A DNA stretch of 64,000 bases from Pseudanabaena sp. Salubria-1 (GCA_023336205.1 JALQCR010000027.1:1-64000); one strand, 5' to 3'. Shown: positions 27,515-36,822, counted from the first letter of the stretch. A program made the numbers and translations. The notes: a model not told the origin generated them from the letters alone.

Positions 27515-27814
27515 ATGAAGAAATCATCATTGGCTGCTATCACCAGCCCTGCATTATTGGCTTCTTTTTTGCTGTCTGTCTATCCTGCACAGGCAAACAC
27601 GAACCAAAGCATCAACACTAATCAAGATGGTGATCCTTACATATCATCAGTTGTAATTACCAAAAACAATGACACTACTGAGTCTAACCGTCAGTCTGGT
27701 GAAGATCGCACCAATATCTTAACCAGCGATCGTGTAGGTGATTTGGCGATTCAAAAATTTGGTTGCGATTGTACGGGATGTCGCCAAGCAACTTTGTCAG
27801 TATTATCCAAGTAA
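27515..27814 (+). CDS. Small secreted protein with C-terminal cysteines
   Basis: 99 residues from ATG 27515 (MKKSSLAAI); an earlier ATG adds eight residues that do not fit a signal peptide. The lysine-start and hydrophobic stretch ASFLLSVYPAQA are a clear signal peptide, cleaved after AQA. The mature part is Asn/Thr-rich and ends with CDCTGCRQAT, a metal- or disulfide-type cysteine cluster. Family not recognised. Confidence 0.6.
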   Translation: MKKSSLAAITSPALLASFLLSVYPAQANTNQSINTNQDGDPYISSVVITKNNDTTESNRQSGEDRTNILTSDRVGDLAIQKFGCDCTGCRQATLSVLSK

Positions 27815-27830
27815 TACAACACCAGATTTT

Positions 27831-27893
27831 CATTAGACCAATTTATGGAAGTGTTGTTACACTTTCATAAATTGGTCTAATGAAAATCTGTAA
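27831..27893. terminator. Hairpin after the small secreted protein gene
   Basis: CAGATTTTCATTAGACCAAT and its complement form a long perfect stem around GGAAGTGTTGTTACACTTTC. It begins about 15 bp past the stop codon, so it may terminate that transcript. Confidence 0.5.
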
Positions 27894-28002
27894 TAGTTCT
27901 CAAGCCTAAAAGTGTCTATGTCATTTAGCATCAAGCCTAAATAGGCTTGATGCAATAAGCGCTTAATAATGTTCTGTATCACTTTTTAACACAAAAGAAC
28001 AT

Positions 28003-28136
28003 GGCTCTTCTGGGTTCATGGGGATAAGCACAGCTAATAGTAATCAGAATCCTCTCGGAGCAACAGTTACAGCCCTACCATGTCGCCAATAATTGTATCG
28101 ATACTGTACCATTTACCCCTCAAACCCAGATGAGCC
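28003..28136 (+). mobile_element. 134-bp ISL3-type MITE, copy A
   Basis: Terminal inverted repeats GGCTCTTCTGGGTT and AACCCAGATGAGCC. The 8-bp target duplication AAGAACAT lies at 27995-28002 and 28137-28144. It has no coding capacity. Copies B, C and D share the body almost base for base. Confidence 0.93.
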
Positions 28137-28190
28137 AAGAACATAAGCTATTCTCATTGACATCTAAAGCACAAAGATTCTATTATTTAT

Positions 28191-28324
28191 GGCTCATCTG
28201 GGTTTGAGGGGTAAATGGTACAGTATCGATACAATTATTGGCGACATGGTAGGGCTGTAACTGTTGCTCCGAGAGGATTCTGATTACTATTAGCTGTGCT
28301 TATCCCCATGAACCCAGAAGAGCC
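28191..28324 (-). mobile_element. 134-bp ISL3-type MITE, copy B (inverted to copy A)
   Basis: Same element in the opposite orientation, 54 bp from copy A, with 8-bp duplications TTATTTAT at 28183-28190 and 28325-28332. The A-B pair could fold into one very large hairpin. The rest of 27894-28560 holds no gene. Confidence 0.93.
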
Positions 28325-28560
28325 TTATTTATTCACATCCTAGCAATCTATATTGATTGCTCAAGATTGAGGCAATGAATTTTTATCAAAAATAAATATC
28401 AATTACTATAACTCTAGGGGGGCTTAGAAGTTTCGTACAAATATATCTGTGGGTGCTGGCATAGGAAAGCATTACCTACATGTATGTCTATATATTAATG
28501 AATTTTGTTAGTTTTCCTAAGAATACTAACCACTGAACTAACAGCAAGAGTATAAAATCT

Positions 28561-28815
28561 ATGGAACAACTAATTGGTCAGATTGCCATTTTCCCTTGGT
28601 ATTGGGAACCGAGAGGTTGGGCAAAGTGTGATGGACGACTTCTTTCTATTACTCAAAACTGTGCTTTATTCGCATTGATTGGGACTGAATTTGGAGGAGA
28701 TGGCATTAATTATTTTGCACTCCCTAAAATGCCTCCAATTAAAAAAGAAAATGCTGGTGGTGGTGATTTAGCTTATTACATTGCCTTGCAAGGTTACTTC
28801 CCTGCCAGAGATTAA
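28561..28815 (+). CDS. Phage tail-collar domain protein (Mdp-like), short form
   Basis: 84 residues. MEQLIGQIAIFPWYWEPRGWAKCDGRLLSI (in part) and ALFALIGTEFGGDG are the conserved tail-collar domain motifs of microcystin-dependent-protein-like families. Usual members are about 170 residues with a C-terminal FQPH region; here the frame ends after YYIALQGYFPARD, so it is a short variant with only the collar core. Transcribed alone, upstream of dxs in the same direction. Confidence 0.8.
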   Translation: MEQLIGQIAIFPWYWEPRGWAKCDGRLLSITQNCALFALIGTEFGGDGINYFALPKMPPIKKENAGGGDLAYYIALQGYFPARD

Positions 28816-28990
28816 ATATTGTAATAATTGATACAAAATACCAGAGGCGGAGCGAAGCCCCGCCTCTGGTATTTTGGTTTTTATTCCCTGAGTGACATGG
28901 TTAGGTTTTAAGAACTGCGATCGCGATGAACGTTTGTAGGGTGCGCTTCAGTTAAACTAAAGGAAGTCATTTTATAAAAAATAAGTATAT

Positions 28991-30913
28991 ATGCGGTTAA
29001 GTGATGTTACCCACCCTAACCAGTTGCATGGTTTGACGATCTCGCAATTGGAATCGATCGCAAAGGAAATTCGGCAAAAACATTTAGAAACGATCGCCGC
29101 CACAGGTGGACATCTTGGTCCGGGGCTAGGCGTAGTCGAGCTAACTCTCGCTTTATATCAAACTCTCGATTTAGATCGCGATAAAGTTGTGTGGGATGTG
29201 GGGCATCAAGCCTATCCCCATAAACTGATTACAGGACGTTATAAAAATTTCCATACCTTGCGCCAAAAGGATGGCATTGCAGGTTATCTCAATCGTCGCG
29301 AAAGTGAATTTGATCATTTCGGTGCAGGACATGCTTCGACCAGTATTTCAGCGGCTCTGGGAATGGCGATCGCCCGTGATTTGCAAGGCGAAAATTACAA
29401 AACTGTAGCGATCATTGGTGATGGCTCCTTGACAGGTGGCATGGCTCTTGAAGCAATTAACCATGCAGGACATCTTCCCAAAACTAATTTATTAGTTGTC
29501 CTCAATGACAATGAAATGTCAATTTCGGCAAATGTGGGCGCAATTCCTAAGTACCTGAATAAAATGCGCCTCAGCCCACCGATGAAATTCATCACCAACA
29601 ATCTCGAAGGACAAATCCGCAATATTCCCTTTGTTGGCGAACAAATCAGCCCTGAGATTGAACGCATCAAGGACAATCTCAAGATTGTGACCATGGTGCA
29701 AAACAAAGTGGGAGCAGTATTTGAAGAACTCGGCTTTACTTACATTGGTCCCGTTGATGGACACAATCTCAAGGAATTGATCGACACCTTCAAGATGGCG
29801 CATACGCTCACAGGTCCCGTGATGGTTCACGTTAGTACCACCAAGGGCAAGGGTTACAGCTATGCTGAAGCCGATCGCGTTGGCTACCATGCCCAAAACT
29901 CCTTTGACCTCGCTACAGGCAAAGCCAAACCGTCGGCTTCCAGCAGTAAACCAAAACCTCCTAGCTATTCTAAGGTTTTTGCCGATACGCTGATTAAACT
30001 TGCCGAGCATGACAAGCGCATCGTCGCTATTACCGCCGCCATGTCCACAGGTACTGGTTTGGACAAATTCCAAGCCGCCTTACCCAATCAATTTATCGAT
30101 GTCGGCATTGCTGAGCAACACGCCATCACTGTTGCCGCAGGTATGGCTTGCGAAGGTATGCGTCCTGTCGCTGCAATTTATTCCACCTTCCTCCAACGGG
30201 GCTTTGACCAGATCATCCATGATGTCTGTATCCAGAATCTGCCCGTCTTCTTCTGTCTCGATCGCGCAGGTATTGTCGGAGCCGATGGACCCACTCACCA
30301 AGGGATGTATGACATCGCCTATCTGCGCTGCATTCCCAACATGGTGCTGATGGCTCCCAAGGATGAAGCCGAAATGCAGAACATGATTGTCACTGGTTTA
30401 ACTCACAATGGTCCGAGTGCCATGCGTTATCCTCGTGGTAATGGTGTAGGCGCACCTTTGCAAGATGAGGACATCGAGCCATTACCAATCGGCAAAGCCG
30501 AAGTATTGCGCGAAGGCAAGGATGTTTTGTTACTCGCCTATGGCTCCATGGTTTATCCTTCGCTACAGGTTGCAGAACTTCTGAACGAGCATGGTATTAG
30601 CGCCACGGTCGTTAACGCCAGATTTGCAAAACCCCTAGATACTGAGCTAATCCTGCCTCTTGCTCAAAAAATCGGTAAGGTAGTCACCCTTGAAGAAGGT
30701 TGCTTGATGGGCGGTTTTGGTAGCGCTGTTCTGGAAGCTTTGAATGATGAAAATGTGCTAGCTCCTGTTTACCGCATTGGTGTTCCCGATATTCTCGTTG
30801 AACATGCTTCACCAGAGCAGTCATTTAATTCTCTTGGTCTATCCAGTGGTCAAATCTGCGATCGCATTCTTAACCAATTTGCTTTCAATAAACAAACTGT
30901 AATTAGCCAGTAA
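28991..30913 (+). CDS. dxs: 1-deoxy-D-xylulose-5-phosphate synthase
   Basis: 640 residues, the normal length. Condenses pyruvate and glyceraldehyde-3-phosphate with thiamine diphosphate, the first step of the MEP isoprenoid pathway that feeds carotenoids, phytol and quinones. The His in GGHLGPGLGVVELTLAL, the thiamine-binding motif GDGSLTGGMALEAINHAG...NDN, and transketolase pyrimidine-domain motifs DVGIAEQHAITVAAGMA and DRAGIVGADGPTHQG are all present. No promoter motif is certain; a hairpin terminator follows. Confidence 0.97.
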   Translation: MRLSDVTHPNQLHGLTISQLESIAKEIRQKHLETIAATGGHLGPGLGVVELTLALYQTLDLDRDKVVWDVGHQAYPHKLITGRYKNFHTLRQKDGIAGYLNRRESEFDHFGAGHASTSISAALGMAIARDLQGENYKTVAIIGDGSLTGGMALEAINHAGHLPKTNLLVVLNDNEMSISANVGAIPKYLNKMRLSPPMKFITNNLEGQIRNIPFVGEQISPEIERIKDNLKIVTMVQNKVGAVFEELGFTYIGPVDGHNLKELIDTFKMAHTLTGPVMVHVSTTKGKGYSYAEADRVGYHAQNSFDLATGKAKPSASSSKPKPPSYSKVFADTLIKLAEHDKRIVAITAAMSTGTGLDKFQAALPNQFIDVGIAEQHAITVAAGMACEGMRPVAAIYSTFLQRGFDQIIHDVCIQNLPVFFCLDRAGIVGADGPTHQGMYDIAYLRCIPNMVLMAPKDEAEMQNMIVTGLTHNGPSAMRYPRGNGVGAPLQDEDIEPLPIGKAEVLREGKDVLLLAYGSMVYPSLQVAELLNEHGISATVVNARFAKPLDTELILPLAQKIGKVVTLEEGCLMGGFGSAVLEALNDENVLAPVYRIGVPDILVEHASPEQSFNSLGLSSGQICDRILNQFAFNKQTVISQ

Positions 30914-30957
30914 TACCAAAGAACAAAATGGCGTAGCCATTTTGTTCTTTGGTATTA
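30912..30957 (+). terminator. Hairpin after dxs
   Basis: AATACCAAAGAACAAAATGG and its complement form an 18-20 bp stem around CGTAG, directly after the dxs stop. Further hairpins follow at 30972-31005 and 31060-31110, and one overlaps the FIST gene end (31160-31230). Confidence 0.65.
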
Positions 30958-31219
30958 CTGGGTTTGGTTTTTAATTCACAAAAGTGTTGTAACACTTTTG
31001 TGAATTGGTATTAAGTAGCTAAAAACTAAAAAACAGAGTTAGGAATGAAAATCAATTAAAACCAAAATTCGTTGGGGCGGGCGGAGCCCGCCCCAACGAA
31101 TTTTGGTTTTAATTGCACAAGTTAATTAATTTTCATTCCTTATCACTATTTTCAAATTAAAAAAACATAAAATCCAAAAGTAAAATGGGGCTCAAAAATG
31201 CCCCATTTACTTTTGGATT

Positions 31220-32431
31220 TTATGTTTTTTTAGGTCTAACGATACCAAATACTGAGGTGTAACCATGGAGAAATGTCGTGCCACCAACAGGTCCAATTTC
31301 GCCAGAGCAGAAAAAGCCCCCAAACGGAATTAAGCCAAGATGTTTTTGGAGGATCTCAGAGTCAAAGTTTGGCTTGCCATAGAGCCTCTCGCCTCGCCCC
31401 ATACAAGAAAACATTAAAGCTGCCGTTGCCGAAACATTGGGAGCCTCTAAGTTCAACTGATTGGAGTAATTTATCAGAGCTTCCTCTAAGTCCTCCGCCG
31501 AAGCTTTCCCATCACGTAAATGTAGTTGAATTCTTTGTCCAGGGCGCATCCGATCGCCAACAGCGATCGCCCCAGATCTTGGATCGACACCAATAATATT
31601 ACGAATCAAGAAATCGCCCTGTGATGGATTTGCCTTAAATTCATTCATCACCACACCAATAAATAGTGAATGCTGAGCCAATTCGCGATCGCTTGGGTTT
31701 AAATCTCCTACAGTATCTTGCAACAGACTCAGAGGTGGCTTGCCCTCCAGTCCCAAAATCAAATTACGCTCACACTCAGAAACCTGCAAGATTTTACCAA
31801 TGGGGCGACAACCTTGAGAGACCACAGGATCAATGGTCACATCACCCCATAGAGCCACACCTAAAAGTCCCGTGCGATAAAGCTTATATTTACCTTCTTC
31901 ATGAAAACAAAATAGGGCATTTGCACCCATCCCACCACTGCTAGCTAAGCCACCAACTTTGACTGAGTTAGGATAAGCAAAATCTAGTCCTTGAATTAAG
32001 TCATTAATAGGAAATGAAAATGGATCGCCAACGAGTACAAAACTAGGCGAAACTGTGGGGTCTACATCCGTTATTTTTTCCCAGCGATCAGGAGGACTAT
32101 CGAGATCTGGTAACTGATTATCATCGAGGTGAAATACTTTTGCCTCTGCATTGGGTAAGTGCCCTATAAGTAGTGCGATCGCAGGTTTATCTTCAAACTC
32201 CTGACCATTACCAACAATCCCCCCGCCAGAGCAACCAATTAATTTTTGGATCGGCAATTTTTCCGCTAGTAATGGTAATAAGCGTGGGTAGTCGCTAGCA
32301 AATGCGGTGGAAACAAACAAAAAGCCTAAATCAAGCGATCGATCACCCATCAAAGCAAATACTTGCTGTGACAGATCTTGCACCGCAGCTTCCAAAGATA
32401 TTTTTGTCGAAAGACTAGTAACCCACTTCAT
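31220..32431 (-). CDS. FIST domain signal-transduction protein
   Basis: 403 residues. The N-terminal FIST core contains FVSTAFASDYPRLLPLLAEK, then IGCSGGGIVGNGQEFED, and FVLVGDPFSFPINDLIQGL. The C-terminal FIST_C half has DFLIRNIIGVDPRSGAIAVG and ends LIPFGGFFCSGEIGPVGG-type, with GEIGP being diagnostic. FIST domains are predicted small-ligand sensors, often for amino acids. The gene is monocistronic here. Confidence 0.88.
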   Translation of the reverse strand: MKWVTSLSTKISLEAAVQDLSQQVFALMGDRSLDLGFLFVSTAFASDYPRLLPLLAEKLPIQKLIGCSGGGIVGNGQEFEDKPAIALLIGHLPNAEAKVFHLDDNQLPDLDSPPDRWEKITDVDPTVSPSFVLVGDPFSFPINDLIQGLDFAYPNSVKVGGLASSGGMGANALFCFHEEGKYKLYRTGLLGVALWGDVTIDPVVSQGCRPIGKILQVSECERNLILGLEGKPPLSLLQDTVGDLNPSDRELAQHSLFIGVVMNEFKANPSQGDFLIRNIIGVDPRSGAIAVGDRMRPGQRIQLHLRDGKASAEDLEEALINYSNQLNLEAPNVSATAALMFSCMGRGERLYGKPNFDSEILQKHLGLIPFGGFFCSGEIGPVGGTTFLHGYTSVFGIVRPKKT

Positions 32432-33156
32432 AGACCTAGCCGTACACCAACTTTACTTCCAGACATTTCTTTATAAATTGCTCTAAAGGTTTTTAGGCAA
32501 GGACTTCGGCACAATCAAAAAACTGAGTCAAAATAATTACTACCAGTGGCGCGGACAGTAATTATTTGGGATTTTATGTTTAATTGTGCCTAACTACTCA
32601 AAATCCCAATATTTAATCTTTGGATCTAAGCTTTTTTTTGCTTAATATCTAAGCATAGTATTTAAGCTTACATTGCAGCGACCTAATTCCGATAATTTCT
32701 CCATCTGTGTCGTAATTCGCATTAACTGTAGACATGCTTAATTAATTTCACATCCAAACCCGTAAGGTTATGTCCCTGCGGGACATAACCTTACGGGTTT
32801 GGGTAATTTATTCTGCACAGGTACTTATGAAACTAAATTTAGGCTTTCGCCAATTCACACAGGTTAAGACGTAAATCGCCAAATAATGGAGCTGGTGCGT
32901 CTCCCCAACTCCATTATTTGGCGTTTTTACTACTGCGTTGTTTCTTGAATGTTGCTTATAAAGCATGAAACTATTTTTAATAGTGAGAATTGCTATTTAT
33001 CTGGTGCAAGACCTTGTAAGGCGCTGAAATCACAGTAAAATAACTTTGGTCACTGTCCAAAGTACAGGTTGCCAAGTTTAAGTTATATATAGTTTACAAA
33101 CTTTACAAATACGTTACCGATACATTTATAAAAGACAAATTAACGGAGAAAACAAC
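32432..33156. other. Gene-free region with MITE, hairpin and apcF promoter region
   Basis: Contains the 99-bp MITE at 32727-32825 and a hairpin on CGCCAAATAATGGAG (32878-32926). The apcF leader has AT-rich promoter-like sequence (TATATATAGTTT, near 33085) and the ribosome site CGGAG 8-9 bases before the apcF ATG. No gene is seen. Confidence 0.5.
32727..32825. mobile_element. 99-bp TA-type MITE, copy 2
   Basis: Same element as 2515-2613, in inverse orientation, 99 bp long, with the hairpin AACCCGTAAGGTTATGTCCC and complement. TA follows at the right; the left TA has mutated to AC. Ends TGTAGACATGCTTAATTAAT and ...GCACAGGTACT. Confidence 0.8.
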
Positions 33157-33654
33157 ATGCAGGATGCAATTACCAGCCTGATCGGTGCTTATGATGCAAC
33201 TGGTAAATATTTTGATCGCGATGCCATGGATACCCTCAAATCCTTCTTTGCAACTGGCAATGCTCGCTTAGCCGCATCTTCGGCAATCACCGCTAATGCG
33301 GCTTCGATTGTGCGTAAGGCTGGTTCACAATTATTTGAAGAAGTTCCCGATTTGATCCGCCCAGGTGGTAACGCTTATACAACTCGTCGTTTTGCAGCTT
33401 GCCTGCGTGACATGGATTACTATTTGCGCTATGCCTCCTATGCTCTAGTTGCAGGCAACAATGATGTCCTCGATGAAAGAGTATTGCAAGGCTTGCGCGA
33501 TACTTATAGCTCGCTTGGAGTACCAATTGGTCCGACTGTGCAAGGTATTCAAATCATGAAACAGGCTGTTATGGACTTAGTAGGTGAAAACGCTGACTGG
33601 TTAGCAGCACCTTTTGACTATATGAGTCGCGAACTTAGCGAAAAGAATATCTAA
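33157..33654 (+). CDS. apcF: Allophycocyanin beta-18 subunit (ApcF)
   Basis: 165 residues. A phycobilisome core subunit that replaces one ApcB near the terminal emitter. The chromophore cysteine is in FAACLRDMDYYLRYA (about residue 84); PGGNAYTTRR, DERVLQGLRDTYSSLGVPIG and GIQIMKQAV are conserved. FEEVPDLIRPGGNAYTTRR matches the ApcF type better than ApcB. The start ATG has CGGAG 9 bases upstream. The gene stands alone, as apcF usually does. A hairpin after the stop runs into a G-homopolymer block. Confidence 0.88.
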   Translation: MQDAITSLIGAYDATGKYFDRDAMDTLKSFFATGNARLAASSAITANAASIVRKAGSQLFEEVPDLIRPGGNAYTTRRFAACLRDMDYYLRYASYALVAGNNDVLDERVLQGLRDTYSSLGVPIGPTVQGIQIMKQAVMDLVGENADWLAAPFDYMSRELSEKNI

Positions 33655-33683
33655 ATAGCTATTCCCTTCCCAGTTAAGAAATA

Positions 33684-33730
33684 GCGGTGGGGGGGGGGGG
33701 GGGGGGGGCCCGGGGGTGGGTTTTTTTTTA
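33684..33730. other. Low-complexity G-run followed by T-run
   Basis: A long run of G with CCC interruption, then T9. It is roughly the inverse of the A-run to C-run block at 33906-34031 and lies immediately left of a MITE. Probably an assembly or base-calling artefact. Confidence 0.65.
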
Positions 33731-33829
33731 GGTAGACACACTTAATTAATTACACCCCAAAACCTGTAAGGTTGCGCCCATGCGGGGAGCAACCTTACAG
33801 GTTTTGGTAATTTATTTTACACAAGTACT
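33731..33829. mobile_element. 99-bp TA-type MITE, copy 3
   Basis: 99 bp with TA on both sides (33729-33730, 33830-33831). Ends GGTAGACACACTTAATTAAT and ...ACACAAGTACT; hairpin AACCTGTAAGGTTGC. Same orientation as copy 2. Confidence 0.85.
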
Positions 33830-33905
33830 TAACTAAAAAAGGGCGCTTCGTGCTCCAGCGATTCTAAATATAATTCAACTATAGCCTTAGCCATTTGTAT
33901 CAGGA

Positions 33906-34031
33906 CAAAAAAAAAAAAAAACCTAAAAAAAATAAAAAAAAAAAAAAAAAAAAAAACACCCACCCCCCCCCCCCCCCCCCCCCCCCCCCAACACACCCCC
34001 CCCCCCCGCCCCCCCCCCCCCCCCCCCCCCC
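33906..34031. other. Low-complexity A-run/C-run block
   Basis: About 125 bp of A homopolymer followed by C homopolymer. A 95-codon open frame across it is only Lys and Pro codons and is not a gene. The block at 34042-34165 that follows is ordinary sequence holding two hairpins (AATTTGGGGTTTGCC and TTAGATTTTTGAAAG types). Confidence 0.7.
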
Positions 34032-34261
34032 ATCACACTATAAAGACGACAGCTATAATTTGGGGTTTGCCCGCGCCGCCAGCGCTGGCAAACCCCAAAT
34101 TAGATTTTTGAAAGCTCGACTGCGGATGTCTTTCAAAAATCTAATTTTTAAAATGAGAATTGCTGTTCGTGCCCTTTTTTAGTTAGATATAATTCTTCAA
34201 AATGATTTAAGATTGTTAATAATCGAAACAAGCTCGATTTAGTCTAGGAGAGAATTTAAAT

Positions 34262-35341
34262 ATGGCTTTAGTACCAATGCGCCTGCTGCTCGATCACGCA
34301 GCTGAAAACGGATATGGCATCCCTGCATTTAACGTAAACAACATGGAGCAAATCCAGTCGATCATGCAGGCTGCGAATGAAACCAACAGCCCTGTGATCC
34401 TACAAGCTTCTCGTGGCGCACGCAATTATGCAGGCGAAAATTTTCTACGTCACTTGATTTTGGCTGCCGCCGAAACCTATCCTCACCTCCCCATTGTGAT
34501 GCACCAAGATCACGGTAATGCCCCTTCAACTTGCTTCTCAGCAATTCAAAATGGCTTTACCAGTGTGATGATGGATGGTTCATTAGAAGCCGATGCTAAG
34601 ACACCTGCTAGCTACGAGTACAACGTAGAAGTTACTTCTAAAGTTGTCGAAGTTGCCCATGCTTTTGGTGCAAGCGTCGAAGGCGAACTAGGTTGTTTAG
34701 GTTCCCTTGAAACTGGTAAGGGTGAAGCTGAAGATGGACACGGCTTTGAGGGTGCTTTAGATCATTCTCAACTTTTGACCGATCCTGATGAAGCTGCTGA
34801 TTTTGTTGAGCGCACTCAGGTTGATGCTCTTGCAGTAGCGATCGGTACTAGCCATGGTGCATATAAGTTTACTCGCAAGCCTACAGGCGAAATCTTAGCG
34901 ATCAGCCGTATCGAAGAAATTCATAACCGCTTGCCTAATACTCACCTTGTTATGCATGGTTCTTCTTCAGTTCCTGAAGATCTACTTGCAATGATCAATG
35001 AATTTGGCGGCGCTATTCCTGAAACCTATGGTGTACCCGTTGAAGAAATTCAAAAGGGTATCAAGTGTGGTGTGCGTAAGGTCAATATCGATACTGACTG
35101 TCGTCTTGCGATCACTGCTGCGGTACGTGAAGCATTGTTCAAGAATCCTAAAGAGTTCGATCCTCGCCACTTCTTGAAGCCATCAATCAAGTACATGCAA
35201 AAAGTATGTGCCGATCGCTATACTCAGTTTGAAGCTGCTGGACAAGCTGGCAAGATCAAGCAAGTTAGTATTTATGACTTTGTTCCTAAATATGCTAAGG
35301 GCGAATTGAAGCAAGTTAGCCGTGAAGTTGTTAAGGCTTAA
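34262..35341 (+). CDS. fba: Class II fructose-bisphosphate aldolase
   Basis: 359 residues. A zinc-dependent aldolase of the Calvin cycle and glycolysis, and the main aldolase of cyanobacteria. Start MALVPMRLLLDHAAENGYGI, zinc ligands in MHQDHGNAPS and MHGSSSVPED, GELGCLGSLETGKGEAEDGHG and the C-terminal RKVNIDTDCRLA are family signatures of the long Calvin-cycle type. AGGAG lies upstream of the ATG (34245-34249). A hairpin with T-run follows the stop. Confidence 0.95.
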   Translation: MALVPMRLLLDHAAENGYGIPAFNVNNMEQIQSIMQAANETNSPVILQASRGARNYAGENFLRHLILAAAETYPHLPIVMHQDHGNAPSTCFSAIQNGFTSVMMDGSLEADAKTPASYEYNVEVTSKVVEVAHAFGASVEGELGCLGSLETGKGEAEDGHGFEGALDHSQLLTDPDEAADFVERTQVDALAVAIGTSHGAYKFTRKPTGEILAISRIEEIHNRLPNTHLVMHGSSSVPEDLLAMINEFGGAIPETYGVPVEEIQKGIKCGVRKVNIDTDCRLAITAAVREALFKNPKEFDPRHFLKPSIKYMQKVCADRYTQFEAAGQAGKIKQVSIYDFVPKYAKGELKQVSREVVKA

Positions 35342-35380
35342 ACATAAAAAAGCTCTGTAAGCAAAGCTTTTTCACCTAAG

Positions 35381-35421
35381 ATCAAAAAACAAGGGGCGCA
35401 TTGCGCCCCTTGTTTTTTGAT
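35381..35421 (+). terminator. Terminator of fba
   Basis: ATCAAAAAACAAGGGGCGC and its complement form a stem with a T6 tract, about 40 bp past the fba stop. Confidence 0.8.
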
Positions 35422-35459
35422 AGCATTGCTATATTTGCAGTCAGTATCCAAATCAAACT

Positions 35460-36377
35460 TTGCTCATGACTTCTTCTTCATTTTCTGTTGCTGAGCCAAA
35501 TAAATTAAATCCAGCCAAAAAGCCAAAACTTTTGGTGGTTGACGATGAGCAAGATAATCTTGATTTGCTATATCGTACCTTTCGCAGAGAATTTACGGTG
35601 TTTCGAGCTGATGGAGGGATTAAAGCTTTAGAGATTTTGGAACAAGAAGGAGAAATGGCGGCAATTATTTCCGATCAGCGAATGCCTGAAATGACTGGGA
35701 CAGAGTTCCTCAGGCGTACTGTTTCAGATTTTCCTGATACGATGCGAATTGTCCTGACAGGATATACAGATATTGCCGATCTGATCGATGCGATCAATTC
35801 AGGTCAGGTTCATAAATATATTACAAAGCCTTGGGAGCCAGACCAGCTTAAGTTAGTTGTGAAAGAGGCAACCCATAACTATGATCTGCTGAAGCAACGT
35901 TCTGAAGAGTTAGTCCGATCGCAAGCTCAGAATGCCCTGTTGTCAGTAATTGTAGCGATCGCACAGACATCCAACCAGCTATCTAATTGTGTTCTGCCTT
36001 TAGCAAGCGCCTTCTGGCAAAATTTTGGAGCCGATGGGGTGATCTTGCAGTTGCTTGAGAAAGGCTCGTTGATTGATACTCAAGCTATATGTGGTGATTA
36101 TCTTTGGGATTTAGCAACAGATCCGTTAGTGCAAGCAGCGATTGCCTCAAAAAAATCTCAAATTTCTCTGTCGCCCAATCAACAAGATGATCCAGATAAT
36201 CAATGCAAAACCAATTTGGCGATCGCGATTACTTTTCGGGAAGATGTTTTAGGAGTATTGTCGATGCGTTGGCAGATGGCTAATGCGATAAGCCCTAATG
36301 ATATTGACGTGATTCAGCAATGCGCTGATGAGGTAGCGATCGCTTTAACTTGTATTCGTTACTATGCAAAACTTTAA
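35460..36377 (+). CDS. Response regulator with C-terminal GAF-like domain
   Basis: 305 residues. A receiver domain at about 20-140 has acidic pocket LLVVDDEQDN, phospho-Asp in AIISDQRMPEMTG (about 78), Thr in IVLTGYTD and Lys in YITKPWEP. A coiled linker follows, then a GAF-like region (about 170-300; FREDVLGVLSMRWQMANAI, DEVAIALTCIR). The receiver resembles those of cyclic-di-GMP or hydrogenase regulators. The stop overlaps the next gene's start by 14 bp. ATG at 35466 (MTSSSF) is an alternative start. Confidence 0.82.
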   Translation: MLMTSSSFSVAEPNKLNPAKKPKLLVVDDEQDNLDLLYRTFRREFTVFRADGGIKALEILEQEGEMAAIISDQRMPEMTGTEFLRRTVSDFPDTMRIVLTGYTDIADLIDAINSGQVHKYITKPWEPDQLKLVVKEATHNYDLLKQRSEELVRSQAQNALLSVIVAIAQTSNQLSNCVLPLASAFWQNFGADGVILQLLEKGSLIDTQAICGDYLWDLATDPLVQAAIASKKSQISLSPNQQDDPDNQCKTNLAIAITFREDVLGVLSMRWQMANAISPNDIDVIQQCADEVAIALTCIRYYAKL

Positions 36378-36822
36378 ATCAAGCTTTGAGTCAAATTTTG
36401 AGACGCTTTTAGCATTGGCAATCACGCTTGCCAATCAAGCCCATGCTGGTCAGCTTGATAAAGCGGGTAAGCCCTACATTTCGCATCCGTTAACGGTGAT
36501 GTCGCAGATGAATACACCCGAAAGTAAAATTGTGGCGGTTTTGCATGATGCGATCGAGGACTCTGATTTGACGATCGCAGATTTGGTTCGTCAAGGTTTT
36601 CCTGAATTTATTACTGAGGCGATCGCTGCGATTACTAAGAGGGATGGTGAGCCGTATGAAGATTACATTTTGCGGGTGAAGTCTAATGCGATCGCCCGTA
36701 AAGTCAAGATTGCCGATGTGACGCACAACATGAATATTAGTCGGATTGCTAATCCGACAGAAAAAGATTTTCAGCGTTTAGAGAAATACAAAAAAGTTCT
36801 CTCGGAGTTACAACAAGAGTGA
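36364..36822 (+). CDS. Stand-alone HD-domain protein, SpoT-hydrolase-like
   Basis: 152 residues. HAGQLDKAGKPYISHPL, the HD pair in AVLHDAIEDSDLT and the KIADVTHNMNISRI block match the ppGpp hydrolase half of RelA/SpoT, without a synthetase domain. Small alarmone hydrolases have this size. It overlaps the response regulator by 14 bp and its TGA overlaps the GTG start of the methylase gene (GTGA), so it is translationally coupled on both sides. Whether it degrades alarmones or serves the restriction genes is unknown. Confidence 0.75.
   Translation: MQNFKSSFESNFETLLALAITLANQAHAGQLDKAGKPYISHPLTVMSQMNTPESKIVAVLHDAIEDSDLTIADLVRQGFPEFITEAIAAITKRDGEPYEDYILRVKSNAIARKVKIADVTHNMNISRIANPTEKDFQRLEKYKKVLSELQQE

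Noticed and set aside
29395..30350. Long antisense and alternate-frame ORFs within dxs (up to 184 codons)
   Set aside because: Shadows of a highly conserved gene with strong codon bias; no independent support.
33895..34182. 95-codon open frame beginning in the poly-A/poly-C block
   Set aside because: Its first 50 residues are only Lys and Pro from homopolymers and the rest crosses two hairpins; no ribosome site or domain.
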